The position numbers and the translations under genes were made by a program. Below are positions 26,658 through 34,785 of a stretch of 64,000 bases of DNA, in pieces (position 1 is the first letter of the stretch; each line of letters opens with the position of its first letter). The stretch is from assembly GCA_963729935.1 (NCBI GenBank), contig CAVSPW010000010.1:319450-383449 (forward strand). Direction: 5' to 3'. Under the pieces are notes generated by a model. That model was given only the letters and a program-made list of their open reading frames with translations. It had not been told where the DNA came from and did not search any database. Origin of the DNA: CAIKMD01 sp963729935. Its GTDB lineage: Bacteria; Pseudomonadota; Alphaproteobacteria; ATCC43930; CGMCC-115725.

Positions 26658-26706
26658 TATGATCTAGGTCAATGCGCCAAGCCGGTTTCTCTTCCAGCCT
26701 TGCCGC

Positions 26707-26913
26707 ATGGATGAGGATATCGACGTCGTCGTGATTGCAAGGGCGCTGATGAGACGCTTCGGGGCGGAAGCGATCGATGTCGGCGAGAGCCGCGCCGAAG
26801 CCCATCGGTGCGCCGAAGAGCAGGAGGGCGCCGAGCTCTGGCAGCGGGTCACGGGCGTCGCGCGAATGATTCTTACCCGACAGGGGGGAACGCTTCCGCC
26901 CCGCCCGTCATGA
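26707..26913 (+). CDS. Small hypothetical protein
   Basis: 68 residues, MDEDIDVVVIARALMRRFGA, then acidic helix EAIDVGESRAEAHRCAEEQEG. It is 49 bases after the response regulator gene and may ride on the same transcript. No ribosome site stands out and no family is recognised. Confidence 0.5.
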   Translation: MDEDIDVVVIARALMRRFGAEAIDVGESRAEAHRCAEEQEGAELWQRVTGVARMILTRQGGTLPPRPS

Positions 26914-27171
26914 CTATGGGGTTCGCGCGCCCGCCAAGGATGCCGGCGCTCGATCTCGGTTAAGGGCAAAAGCTCTGGTCTCGGCACGTCCCCAAACGGC
27001 CGTCCGCAGCGGGAGATGAGGGTAAACCACCCCCCGGCCGCCTCCGGTGCAGCCCCAAGCGTTTTCATGCGCTCACGCCCCGGTTTACAAACGCGCGGGT
27101 TTGGAGAACTATGCCCGCCGCGAAACAGGCGCGTTTCGAGGCCGTCGCAGGAACCTTTGGGGGAGGTCGTC

Positions 27172-28422
27172 GTGGGAGACTTTTTTCGTAACCGCTGGTG
27201 GATCGTGTTCGCGTCGATCTGCGGCTTGCTGGTCGGCACCGGCGCGATCAACATCTTCGCCTTCGGCGTCTTCCTGAAGCCGGTGACCCAGGATCTGGGC
27301 GTCGGCCGCGAGTTCTTTTCCTCCGGCCTCATTCTGTCCTCCTTCCTCTCGGCCATCGGCCTGATCCCGCTCGGATTTCTGATCGACGGGTACGGCGTGC
27401 GCCGGGTGATGATCCCCGGCCTCGTTCTCTGGTCGCTCGGCATCATGGGCTATTCGATCATCACCGCTTCGCCCGGGATGATGTATCTGGCCTTCGGCCT
27501 CGCCGGGCTCTTCGGCTGCATCGGCTCGCCCGTGCCCTATGGCGCGGTGATCTCGCTGTGGTTCGACAAGCTGCGCGGCGTGGCGATCGGAATCGCCATG
27601 GCCGGGGTCGGGCTCGGCGTCGCGCTGGTGCCGCAGCTCGCTTCCTTCCTCATCCGCAGCTTCGGCTGGCGCATGGCCTATATCGCGCTCGGCGCCGCGG
27701 TGTTCCTGATCTCCTGGCTGCCGGTCGCGCTCTTCGTCCGCGAGCCGACCGAGCATGACGCGATGAAGCACACCGACATCACCGGCGAGCACAACCTGCC
27801 CGGCCTGACCGTCACCCAGGTCCTCACCCAGTCCTGGCGGTTCTGGTTCCTGACGGTCGCGTTCTTCCTCGCGATCGTCGCGATCAACGGCACCCTCACC
27901 CATATCGTCGCGCTGCTGACGGATCGCGGCGTGCCGCTGAAGATCGCGATCGACACGCTCTCGACCGCGGGCATCGCGCTCATCATCGGGCGGATCATCT
28001 CGGGCTGGTGCCTCGACCGCTTCAACGGCGTCGTGGTCGCGATCTGCTTCTTCATCGTGCCGATGGCCGGCATCGCGCTGCTCGCGAGCCATGCGGGCGG
28101 CCCGGTCCCGCTGCTGGGCGCGATTTTGTGCGGCATCGGCGTCGGCGCCGAGGTCGATCTGATGGCCTTCTTCGTCAGCCGCTATTTCGGCCTCAAGGCC
28201 TATGGCCGCATCTACGGCCTGATGTTCGCGGTCTTCACCTTCGCCAACGGCGTCGGCCCCTCGATCGCCGGCTGGTCCTTCGACAAATACCACTCCTACG
28301 GGCCGGCCTTCCTGATCTTCGAGGGCATGCTCGTCGTCACCTGCGTGCTGCTCGCGCCGCTCGGCCGCTACGCCTATCCGGTGCGCGGCAGCGCGCAGCT
28401 CGGCGCCGCCGTCACGGCCTAG
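27172..28422 (+). CDS. MFS transporter, monocarboxylate/oxalate-formate antiporter type
   Basis: 416 residues from GTG 27172, with GGGGGAGG five bases upstream; longer starts from 27016 are less likely. Twelve membrane helices are predicted. The MFS loop motif appears as GFLIDGYGVRRVMIPG between helices 2 and 3, and a second after helix 8 as GRIISGWCLDRFNG. The pattern fits the OFA/MCT subgroup that moves small organic acids. The upstream 130 bases and first 20 codons have a degenerate copy at 23283. It converges on the PPDK-like gene. Confidence 0.85.
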   Translation: MGDFFRNRWWIVFASICGLLVGTGAINIFAFGVFLKPVTQDLGVGREFFSSGLILSSFLSAIGLIPLGFLIDGYGVRRVMIPGLVLWSLGIMGYSIITASPGMMYLAFGLAGLFGCIGSPVPYGAVISLWFDKLRGVAIGIAMAGVGLGVALVPQLASFLIRSFGWRMAYIALGAAVFLISWLPVALFVREPTEHDAMKHTDITGEHNLPGLTVTQVLTQSWRFWFLTVAFFLAIVAINGTLTHIVALLTDRGVPLKIAIDTLSTAGIALIIGRIISGWCLDRFNGVVVAICFFIVPMAGIALLASHAGGPVPLLGAILCGIGVGAEVDLMAFFVSRYFGLKAYGRIYGLMFAVFTFANGVGPSIAGWSFDKYHSYGPAFLIFEGMLVVTCVLLAPLGRYAYPVRGSAQLGAAVTA

Positions 28423-28431
28423 GAGAGAGTT

Positions 28432-28462
28432 CCGGGGACGGGATCCGCGATCCTGTCCCCGG
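28432..28462. terminator. Hairpin between convergent genes
   Basis: An 8-bp stem CCGGGGAC / GTCCCCGG spans a 15-base loop between the stops of the MFS gene and the PPDK-like gene. No T-run follows on either strand, so it may be a factor-dependent or bidirectional terminator. Confidence 0.4.
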
Positions 28463-28464
28463 GA

Positions 28465-30060
28465 TCACGCCGCGCCTTGCCGCCAGGTTTCGATGGCGGC
28501 GAGTTCGGCTTGCGGCAGCTCGGAGAGGATGGCGAGCCGGCCGAGCATCACCGCGCCGCTCTCGCCGTCGAGCGAAAGCCAATCGCCTTCCGCGATCTTG
28601 TTGCCCGCGATCTCCGCGCGGCGCGCATTCTCGTCGATCGTCAACGCGCGGCAGCCGACGAGGCACACCTTGCCGAGCTGGCGCGCGACGACGGCGGCAT
28701 GGGCGGTGCGCCCGCCGACCGCGGTCAGGATCCCGGCCGCGGCCGCGAAGCCGCCGACATCGTCGGTCGAGGTGTCGTGCCGCACGAGAATGACCGGCTC
28801 GTTCTCGGCCGCGAGCGCCTTGGCGCGCGCCGTGTCGAAGGCGACGCGCCCGCTCGCCACGCCGGGCGAGGCCGACAAGGCGGTGGCGACCGGCGAAGCC
28901 CTCTCGGCAAAGCGCGTGATGCGCGCGGCCTCGAGATCGATCGCCGCCGCGCGGTCGAGCGCCGCTTTCGGATCGAGCAGGCCTTCGCGCACGAAATCGA
29001 CGAGAACGCGCAACGCCGCGCGCGGCGTCCGCTTGGCCGAACGCGTCTGCAGGAAAAAGAGCCTGCCCTCCTCCACGGTGAACTCGACATCCTGCACGTC
29101 GCGGAACTCGCGCTCGAGCCGCGCGGCGCCCTCGGCGAGTTCCTGGGCCGCTAGCGGAAGCCGCGCGCCGAGGAAAGACGCATTGCCGGGCATGCGCCGG
29201 CCCGCGACGACGTCCTCGCCCTGCGCATCCACGAGGAAATCGACATAGAGCTCCTTCGCGCCATTGGCCGGATTGCGCGAGAACGCGACGCCGGCGCCCG
29301 ATTTTCCGCCCGAATTGCCGAAGACCATCGCCTGGACCGTGACCGCCGTGCCGTCGAGCCCGTCGAGCCGGTTGAGGCGGCGATATTCCTTCGCGCGCTG
29401 GTTCTCCCAGGAACGATAGACCGCGCGCGCGGCGGCCTCGAGCTGAGCCAGCGGGTTGTCCGGAATGGCGCGGTCGAGGAGCTCCGCCGCCAGAGCGCGA
29501 AACGCCTGCGCCAGCCGCTCGAGCGCTTCGGAATCGAGCTCGCTCTCGCCTTCGACATGCTCCGCGCGGATCATGGCCTCCAGCCGCGCCTCGAAGGGGG
29601 AAGCGGGCGCATCGCCGACGGTCTCGGCATAATTCTGGATGAAGCGCCGGAAGCTGTCCCAGGCGAGGCGCGGATTGCCGGTGAGCCCGATGAGGCCGCG
29701 CACGCTTTCGGCGTTGAGCCCGACGTCGAGAATGGTCGCCAGCATGCCGGGCATCGACTTCGCCGCGCCCGAGCGCACCGAGACGAGAAGCGGCGCGCGC
29801 TCGGCGCCGAAATGCCGGCCGGTGGCTTCTTCGAGCCAGGCGATCCCCTCGCGCAGACCCTGGTCGAGCGCGTCGAGCGCCTCCTTGTCGTTGCGGTTGA
29901 CCGGCGCGCATAGCGCGGTTGGCAGGACGAAGGCCGGCGGCACGTTGAGGCCGAGCTTCTTCATCTGCCAAAGCTGCGCCGCCTTGGAGCCGGCGCGTTC
30001 CGCCGTGAGCTCGTCGCGACATTCGGCCCTGCCGATGTAAAGCGGCGCGTAGCGGCTCAT
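28465..30060 (-). CDS. Pyruvate phosphate dikinase-like protein lacking the PEP/pyruvate barrel
   Basis: 531 residues against about 880 for classic PPDK. The ATP-grasp part (1-350) keeps SKAAQLWQMKKLGLNVPP, VSVRSGAAKSMPGMLATILD, MVFGNSGGKSGAGVAFSRNP and GRLFFLQTRSAKRT. The swivelling phosphohistidine domain follows with GGRTAHAAVVARQLGK (His about residue 453) and EGDWLSLDGESG. The protein then ends; the whole C-terminal PEP-binding barrel is absent and I see no remnant downstream. It should be able to phosphorylate its histidine from ATP but has no known acceptor site. Its ATG overlaps the stop of the upstream 643-residue gene (ATGA), so the two products are made together and probably interact. 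Confidence 0.85.
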   Translation of the reverse strand: MSRYAPLYIGRAECRDELTAERAGSKAAQLWQMKKLGLNVPPAFVLPTALCAPVNRNDKEALDALDQGLREGIAWLEEATGRHFGAERAPLLVSVRSGAAKSMPGMLATILDVGLNAESVRGLIGLTGNPRLAWDSFRRFIQNYAETVGDAPASPFEARLEAMIRAEHVEGESELDSEALERLAQAFRALAAELLDRAIPDNPLAQLEAAARAVYRSWENQRAKEYRRLNRLDGLDGTAVTVQAMVFGNSGGKSGAGVAFSRNPANGAKELYVDFLVDAQGEDVVAGRRMPGNASFLGARLPLAAQELAEGAARLEREFRDVQDVEFTVEEGRLFFLQTRSAKRTPRAALRVLVDFVREGLLDPKAALDRAAAIDLEAARITRFAERASPVATALSASPGVASGRVAFDTARAKALAAENEPVILVRHDTSTDDVGGFAAAAGILTAVGGRTAHAAVVARQLGKVCLVGCRALTIDENARRAEIAGNKIAEGDWLSLDGESGAVMLGRLAILSELPQAELAAIETWRQGAA

Positions 30061-31988
30061 GCCGACAACTCCTCGAGAACGCGGTCGCGCAGCGAAAGCG
30101 CCGAATGCGAAAGATGATCGGTCGCGGTCTCGAGCGCGCGCGCGATCTCGAGCGCCACCATCAGGGCGCGCGCATCGCCGGGCGCCGTCCCCATCAGCGC
30201 CGCGAAAGCATCGCGCTCGGCCGTGTCGGCGCCGCGCTCCGCATTCACCACGGCGTCGATCGCCTGCAGCGCGGCCACCGCGTCGGCGCGCTGGCCGCGC
30301 GGCAGCCGCGATGCGGCCTCGACCGCGCGCACGAGCTGGCCGACGCTCTCGGTCGTGATCTCGGCGAGGCGCATGAGCGGCGCCACCGCCAGCGCGGGCG
30401 CGTCCGCCTCCGGCACGAGGCTCAGGAAGAAAGTGCAATCCTCCAGCGCATCGGTCGCGTTCTCGACCTCGTCGATCACCGGGCGCAGCAGGCCCGCCTC
30501 GCGGATGCGGGCCGCGATCTCGCGCGCCGCGACGGTGAGACCGTCGGCCTTTTCCTCGATCCGCTTGGCGCGCGAGGCGAGCGCGCGCCGATCGGCCAAG
30601 CTCGCCGCGCCGGGCGCGGCGAGCATTTCGGCGATCGCGCCGGCAAGGATCCGCGTCAAGCCGAGATGGCGAACCAGCACCGTCAGGACCGAGCTCTCGG
30701 CGGTCTCGAAGCGGCGCGAGAGATCGGCCTGGATCTCGTCGCGGATGAGCCGCGCGGTGCGTCCGGCCGCGAGCCCCTGGCTGGTGTCGCGCAGGACGCG
30801 GCGCAGGAATTCCACGCACTCGGCCGGACCCAGCGCCTGATCGAGCCGCACGCCATAGGGGATGCGCCCGGCCGCGGCATGATGCACCGCTTCGAAGATC
30901 AGATCGGCGCCGCCGAGCTCGAGAAAGCCGCGATGGCCGTAATCCTCGCGCGCGGCCCAGGCCAAGAGATCGATCGCGGCGTTCCGGCCGATGAAGGTCT
31001 GAAGCGCCTTGCGCGCCTTGTTCCAATCGATGAGGAAGACGATCCGCGAGCCGAGGAATTCGAGAAAGCGCTCGACCGCCGCGTCATCGGCGCCGGCGAA
31101 ACGCCCGGTCAGGAGATAGAACACATCCTCCTCGAGCCCCGCCACGCTTTGCTCGCCAAGCGGGCTCCAGGCCACGCCTTCGCCGTCGAACATCGCGATG
31201 AAGAATTTGGCGCGCGGCCGGTGGATGTCGGTATAGGTGATCGTCACCGCCGCATCCTCGACATGGACGACCAGCACATGCGCGTCCGTCGTCCCGATGT
31301 CGTTCTGGATCGTCAGGCGGCCATTCGCGCGCACCGCCGTGGTGCCGAGCCCGGGATGGCCGAAGGCGAGCTTCGCGGTGCGGTTGAGACCCCGCATGAA
31401 GGCCTTCACCCGCGCGCGGTCGCGCGCGTCGATATGATGGACGCGTGCGCCGTCCAAGGTCTCGATCGCCGTATCGGCGGCGAGACGGTTGAGCGCCTTG
31501 TGCATATCCATGACGAGAAGATGGACGCTGTCGCGCGCGCCGCTTCTTGCCGATGCCAGATCGTCGATGTCGCCGCGATCGAGCTGGTCGCCCTCGGCCT
31601 TGGGCAAGGCTTGCGTCGCCGCCGCGATCCGGGCGGCGAAGGGCCGCGCGGCCTCGCGATCGGCCACATCGAGCGGCGCCAGCATGGCCGCGAGGTCGGC
31701 GGTCATGCCGGCGAGCAATTCGCGCGCGCCCGGCATCGCGAGCCGCGTCGGCCCGACCGCGCGGGCGCCGGCGATCAATCGATCGAAGGCCGGCGCGTCG
31801 AGACCCGCGGCCTCGCGCTCGGCGCGGAAGAGGCGCGGCTCGCGATGCGGCGTCTGCGCTTGCGACGCCGCTTCTTGCAGAAGGCTCAAGCGCAGCTTGA
31901 CGCGGTCATTGGCGGCCAGCGCCTCGCCGATCAATGTCGGCAGCAGAACGGCTTTCTCGCCCAGATGTTCGAGTAGGTCGGCTTTCAT
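30057..31988 (-). CDS. 643-residue protein with PhoU/DUF47-like C-terminal helices, partner of truncated PPDK
   Basis: Residues 1-430 match no family I know. They include a beta-rich stretch at about 225-275 (RLTIQNDIGTTDAHVLVVHV, VTITYTDIHRPRAKFFIAMF) and a helical part (FLEFLGSRIVFLIDWNKARK, AAREDYGHRGFLELGG). Residues about 440-640 are long helices in the style of PhoU/DUF47 proteins (RAKRIEEKADGLTVAAREIA, VIDEVENATDALEDCTFFLS). DUF47 proteins are linked to phosphate and metal transport control. No signal peptide or membrane helix. It is the first gene of a two-gene operon with the truncated PPDK and overlaps it by four bases. A role as phosphoryl acceptor or regulator is my inference. Confidence 0.75.
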   Translation of the reverse strand: MKADLLEHLGEKAVLLPTLIGEALAANDRVKLRLSLLQEAASQAQTPHREPRLFRAEREAAGLDAPAFDRLIAGARAVGPTRLAMPGARELLAGMTADLAAMLAPLDVADREAARPFAARIAAATQALPKAEGDQLDRGDIDDLASARSGARDSVHLLVMDMHKALNRLAADTAIETLDGARVHHIDARDRARVKAFMRGLNRTAKLAFGHPGLGTTAVRANGRLTIQNDIGTTDAHVLVVHVEDAAVTITYTDIHRPRAKFFIAMFDGEGVAWSPLGEQSVAGLEEDVFYLLTGRFAGADDAAVERFLEFLGSRIVFLIDWNKARKALQTFIGRNAAIDLLAWAAREDYGHRGFLELGGADLIFEAVHHAAAGRIPYGVRLDQALGPAECVEFLRRVLRDTSQGLAAGRTARLIRDEIQADLSRRFETAESSVLTVLVRHLGLTRILAGAIAEMLAAPGAASLADRRALASRAKRIEEKADGLTVAAREIAARIREAGLLRPVIDEVENATDALEDCTFFLSLVPEADAPALAVAPLMRLAEITTESVGQLVRAVEAASRLPRGQRADAVAALQAIDAVVNAERGADTAERDAFAALMGTAPGDARALMVALEIARALETATDHLSHSALSLRDRVLEELSA

Positions 31989-32198
31989 CCTGTCGTCGAT
32001 CCTCGCCCGCCTGCCGCCCCCGGCAGATGCGCCATTAGAACGAGGTATCGCGCCGCATGCTTTGCGCTAGATCATTCATAAAACTGCAATATCCGGCTTT
32101 TCCATGAGCCCCGATCGATCGTCCGGCACCCCGGCGCTGCCCGCGCGTATTTGATCTATGTCATTCACAGCGAAACATTTGCCGCTCACAAATATGCG

Positions 32199-32357
32199 AT
32201 GGAAGACCGCGCCGCAAATCTACGCCGCAAGATCGCGCTTTTGCATCGCTATCTGCGCGAAGGCATGGATGCCGATATGGCGCTCATCCATCTCCAGGAG
32301 ATCATGGAGGCCGAAGCCGAGCTCCGCGTCATCGAAGACCCCGAGCGAAGGTCCTAG
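32199..32357 (+). CDS. Small helical hypothetical protein
   Basis: 52 residues, MEDRAANLRRKIALLHRYLR then DMALIHLQEIMEAEAELRVI. A short two-helix protein similar in style to other small proteins of this genome (23592, 32911). No ribosome site is obvious; an upstream TTG at 32151 would add 16 codons. Confidence 0.55.
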   Translation: MEDRAANLRRKIALLHRYLREGMDADMALIHLQEIMEAEAELRVIEDPERRS

Positions 32358-32374
32358 CGACGCGGCCGGCGCGA

Positions 32375-32560
32375 TCAGCGCAAATCCCGCTCCCGCGAAG
32401 CGGCATGTTGATCCGCTTGCGCGCGCTCGATTTTCTCCGCGAGATAGGCCAAGGCAAGTGCGTGACCCGCAAGCCGGCGCTTGATTTGCAGCGTCGTTTC
32501 CTTCGCTGCCGCTTGTCGGTACTGGCGCGACTGCTCGCGCAACGTTGCAGGCCTTGGCAT
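32375..32560 (-). CDS. Small helical hypothetical protein, MPRPATLREQSRQYR type
   Basis: 61 residues from ATG 32560, with GAGGGA just upstream. It reads MPRPATLREQSRQYRQAAAK, then TLQIKRRLAGHALALAYLAEKIER. Proteins of this kind are frequent in Hyphomicrobiales as single small genes; the role is unknown. It converges on the gene at 32199. Confidence 0.6.
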   Translation of the reverse strand: MPRPATLREQSRQYRQAAAKETTLQIKRRLAGHALALAYLAEKIERAQADQHAASRERDLR

Positions 32561-32910
32561 GGCGTCCCTCATACTCCATGCGGGCGAGAGCAAACGCGGT
32601 CTCCCGGTCGAGGAAGAGCGCGTCTCTCGGCTGGCGGCGCCCGTCTCTCGCGGCCGCCAATCTTTGAAGGCTACACCCTTTATCGTGGCGTGGCAAAGGC
32701 GATGCCAAGACCCGCAACGCGCTCGCGACATCTTGATCGCTTTCGAGAAGCCGGCGCGCCTAACTTGACCCCGTACTGTCACAGCAAAGGGGATATACCT
32801 ATTTCATCGGCGATGGCTGCCATCGGCTCCGCCGGCTCAGAACAACGAAGGCCTCCCCGGATTTTGAAGGGGGCTCGCAAGTCCCGGTTCTCCTCACAGA
32901 AGGTGCGGCG
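32561..32910. other. Intergenic spacer without recognised content
   Basis: About 350 bases between divergent small genes. Frames here are open by GC bias but show no family features. Nothing else seen. Confidence 0.35.
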
Positions 32911-33075
32911 ATGACGGATGACCTCTTCGTTATTCAAATGAACGTCGATCACTATCGAGCCTTGCTGAAGCTTGAGATGAAGGACGACAAGCGCTCGGTC
33001 ATCGAGCGGCTGCTGGCGGAAGCCAAGGCGGATCTGGCGCAGGCCGCGGAACGCAAACGAGAGCCGGCACGCTAG
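32911..33075 (+). CDS. Small helical protein of the 'ERLLxxE' type
   Basis: 54 residues, MTDDLFVIQMNVDHYRALLK then DKRSVIERLLAEAKADLAQA. It has AGAAGG upstream of the ATG. The pattern matches the small protein at 23592 in both helices, so they are paralogues. Its stop codon TAG lies in the CTAG border of the divergent repeat that follows. Confidence 0.6.
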   Translation: MTDDLFVIQMNVDHYRALLKLEMKDDKRSVIERLLAEAKADLAQAAERKREPAR

Positions 33076-33143
33076 AGCATTTTTCCGCCGAAGCGGATGC
33101 CGGTTCGGCGCGGAAAATGCGACGAAGACGAAGAGTCGAGAGC
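33072..33143 (+). repeat. Divergent copy of the intergenic repeat
   Basis: CTAGAGCATTTTTCCGCCGA, then AGCGGATGCCGGTTCGGCG and GGAAAATGCGACGAAGACGA, parallels the core of copies 2 and 3 (CTAGAGCGTTTTCGAGCGA, AGTGGATACCGGTTCGCG, GGAAACGCGACAAAAC) with compensating changes. It lies at the 3' side of the small gene and before the convergent kinase gene. Confidence 0.65.
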
Positions 33144-33174
33144 GAAGAACCGTTTCGCGCCTTCGCTCAGGGCG

Positions 33175-34776
33175 TCACGAACCGCTTCCGCCTTGCAAGG
33201 CGAGCGCCACGGCCGCTGCGTCCGCGATGACCCGTTCCTTGGGGAAGACGAGCGAGAACCGCGAACCCTCGCCCGGCATGCTCGCGATGACGAGACGCCC
33301 GCCATGGCCGGCGATCAGCTTGCTGACGATGGCCAGGCCGATCCCCAGCCCTTCGTATTTGCGTTCCAGCCGGCTATCGATCTGGCGGAAAGGCTGCACG
33401 GCCGCCTCGATCTCTTCCTCGGTCATGCCGATGCCGCGATCGGCCACGCTCAGCCAGAGCTCACCCGCCTCGGTTTGCGTGCAGGTCATCTCGACCGGTG
33501 CCTCGGGCGGGCTGAATTTCACCGCGTTCGACAAGAGATGGATCAGCATCTGATGGACCGCGCGGGCATCGACGCTGACATGTTCCGGGCACCGCCCATC
33601 GGCCAACGCGATGGCATGGCCTCTCCCGATCGGTGAATTCCCCACAGCCGTCGCGGCCTTGAGGACGAGCTGACGTATGTCTTCCGGCTCGAAAGTGAGT
33701 TCGTACTGATCCGAGCTGAGCTTCGCCATATCGAGAACGTTCGATACGAGATCGAGCATGTGGCGCCCGGCGATCAGGATATCGCCCGCGAATTCCCGAT
33801 AGCGCGCCTCCCCGATCGGACCCAGAATCTCGCCGGAGATCATCTCCGCAAAACCGATGATGGCGTTCAAGGGCGTGCGCAATTCGTGATTTGCGCCCGC
33901 GAGGAGCGCCGTCTTGACCGCGTCGGCGCTTTCCGCGGCGCGGCGGGCGGAAATCAGCGCCGCTTCCGTGCGCTTGCGCTCGGTGATGTCCTGGGCCGTT
34001 CCCCGGATCGCGGGCCGGCCCGCGTGATCCGCGACGATCGCGCCGCGGATCTCGACGTTCCGCTCCGAATCGTCATCATCGACAATCGCGAGATCGTGTC
34101 GAAGCGTCGCGCCGCCTCGCAGCGTCGCACGCACCGCACGCAGAAACTCGCGGCGGCCGGACGCCGGAATTTTGCGAAGTGCGCGCCGCAGCGGAAGCGC
34201 GCCGCTGCCCGGCCGAGCCAGGCCCAGGACCCGGCTCAGCTCATCCGAGCCTTGGACGGCGCCCGCTCCGACCGGCCAGAAGAAATTGCCCAGGCCGGCG
34301 AGGCGCTGCGCCTCGGCCAGGCGCCGCTCGCTTTCGGCCAGGCCGCGAAAGGCGTCGTCGGCGCGCAGCATGTAGCGGATGCGCTGAACGAGGATCTTCC
34401 AATTGACCGGCTTGGTGATGAAGTCGGTCGCGCCCGCGTCGTAAGCGCGCTCGATGGAGCCGATGTCGTCGAGGGTGGTGGCCAAGAGCACCGGCGCGCT
34501 GCGCCCGGCCTTGGTCGCCCTCAGCGCGGCGCAAGCCGCAAACCCGCCCATCTTCGGCATCAACACGTCGAGCACAACGATCGCGGGCGCGGATTTCTCG
34601 AAGACCGCCAGCGCGTCGGCGCCGTCGACCGCTTCGACCACGCCGAATCCCGCGGCTTCCAGCGCCTGGCGATAGAGAAACCGGTAGGTCCGGTCGTCAT
34701 CGGCGATCAGGATGAGCGGCCTGTCGCGATCGGCCGGCGGTCGCAGCGCGCGGATATCGTTCTCGATCACGGTCAT
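33175..34776 (-). CDS. Response regulator-PAS-histidine kinase hybrid
   Basis: 533 residues. Order: receiver domain (about 20-135; LILIADDDRTYRFLYRQALE, Asp near 70 in IVVLDVLMPKMGG, Lys in DFITKPVNW), a PAS/PAC region (about 165-270), HisKA with His near 296 (LAGANHELRTPLNAIIGFAE) and HATPase (about 400-510; MLIHLLSNAVKFSPPEAP, GLGIGLAIVSKLIAGHGG). A receiver placed before the kinase suggests that it gets phosphate from an upstream kinase and then signals on. It starts 9 bases after the stop of the large Cache hybrid kinase, so the two form an operon and probably a relay. Confidence 0.87.
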   Translation of the reverse strand: MTVIENDIRALRPPADRDRPLILIADDDRTYRFLYRQALEAAGFGVVEAVDGADALAVFEKSAPAIVVLDVLMPKMGGFAACAALRATKAGRSAPVLLATTLDDIGSIERAYDAGATDFITKPVNWKILVQRIRYMLRADDAFRGLAESERRLAEAQRLAGLGNFFWPVGAGAVQGSDELSRVLGLARPGSGALPLRRALRKIPASGRREFLRAVRATLRGGATLRHDLAIVDDDDSERNVEIRGAIVADHAGRPAIRGTAQDITERKRTEAALISARRAAESADAVKTALLAGANHELRTPLNAIIGFAEMISGEILGPIGEARYREFAGDILIAGRHMLDLVSNVLDMAKLSSDQYELTFEPEDIRQLVLKAATAVGNSPIGRGHAIALADGRCPEHVSVDARAVHQMLIHLLSNAVKFSPPEAPVEMTCTQTEAGELWLSVADRGIGMTEEEIEAAVQPFRQIDSRLERKYEGLGIGLAIVSKLIAGHGGRLVIASMPGEGSRFSLVFPKERVIADAAAVALALQGGSGS

Positions 34777-34785
34777 GGCGATGCG

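Noticed and set aside
30105..31976. 623-codon plus-strand frame
   Set aside because: Antisense of the PhoU-like 643-residue gene; composition rich in Arg, His and Gly without motifs.
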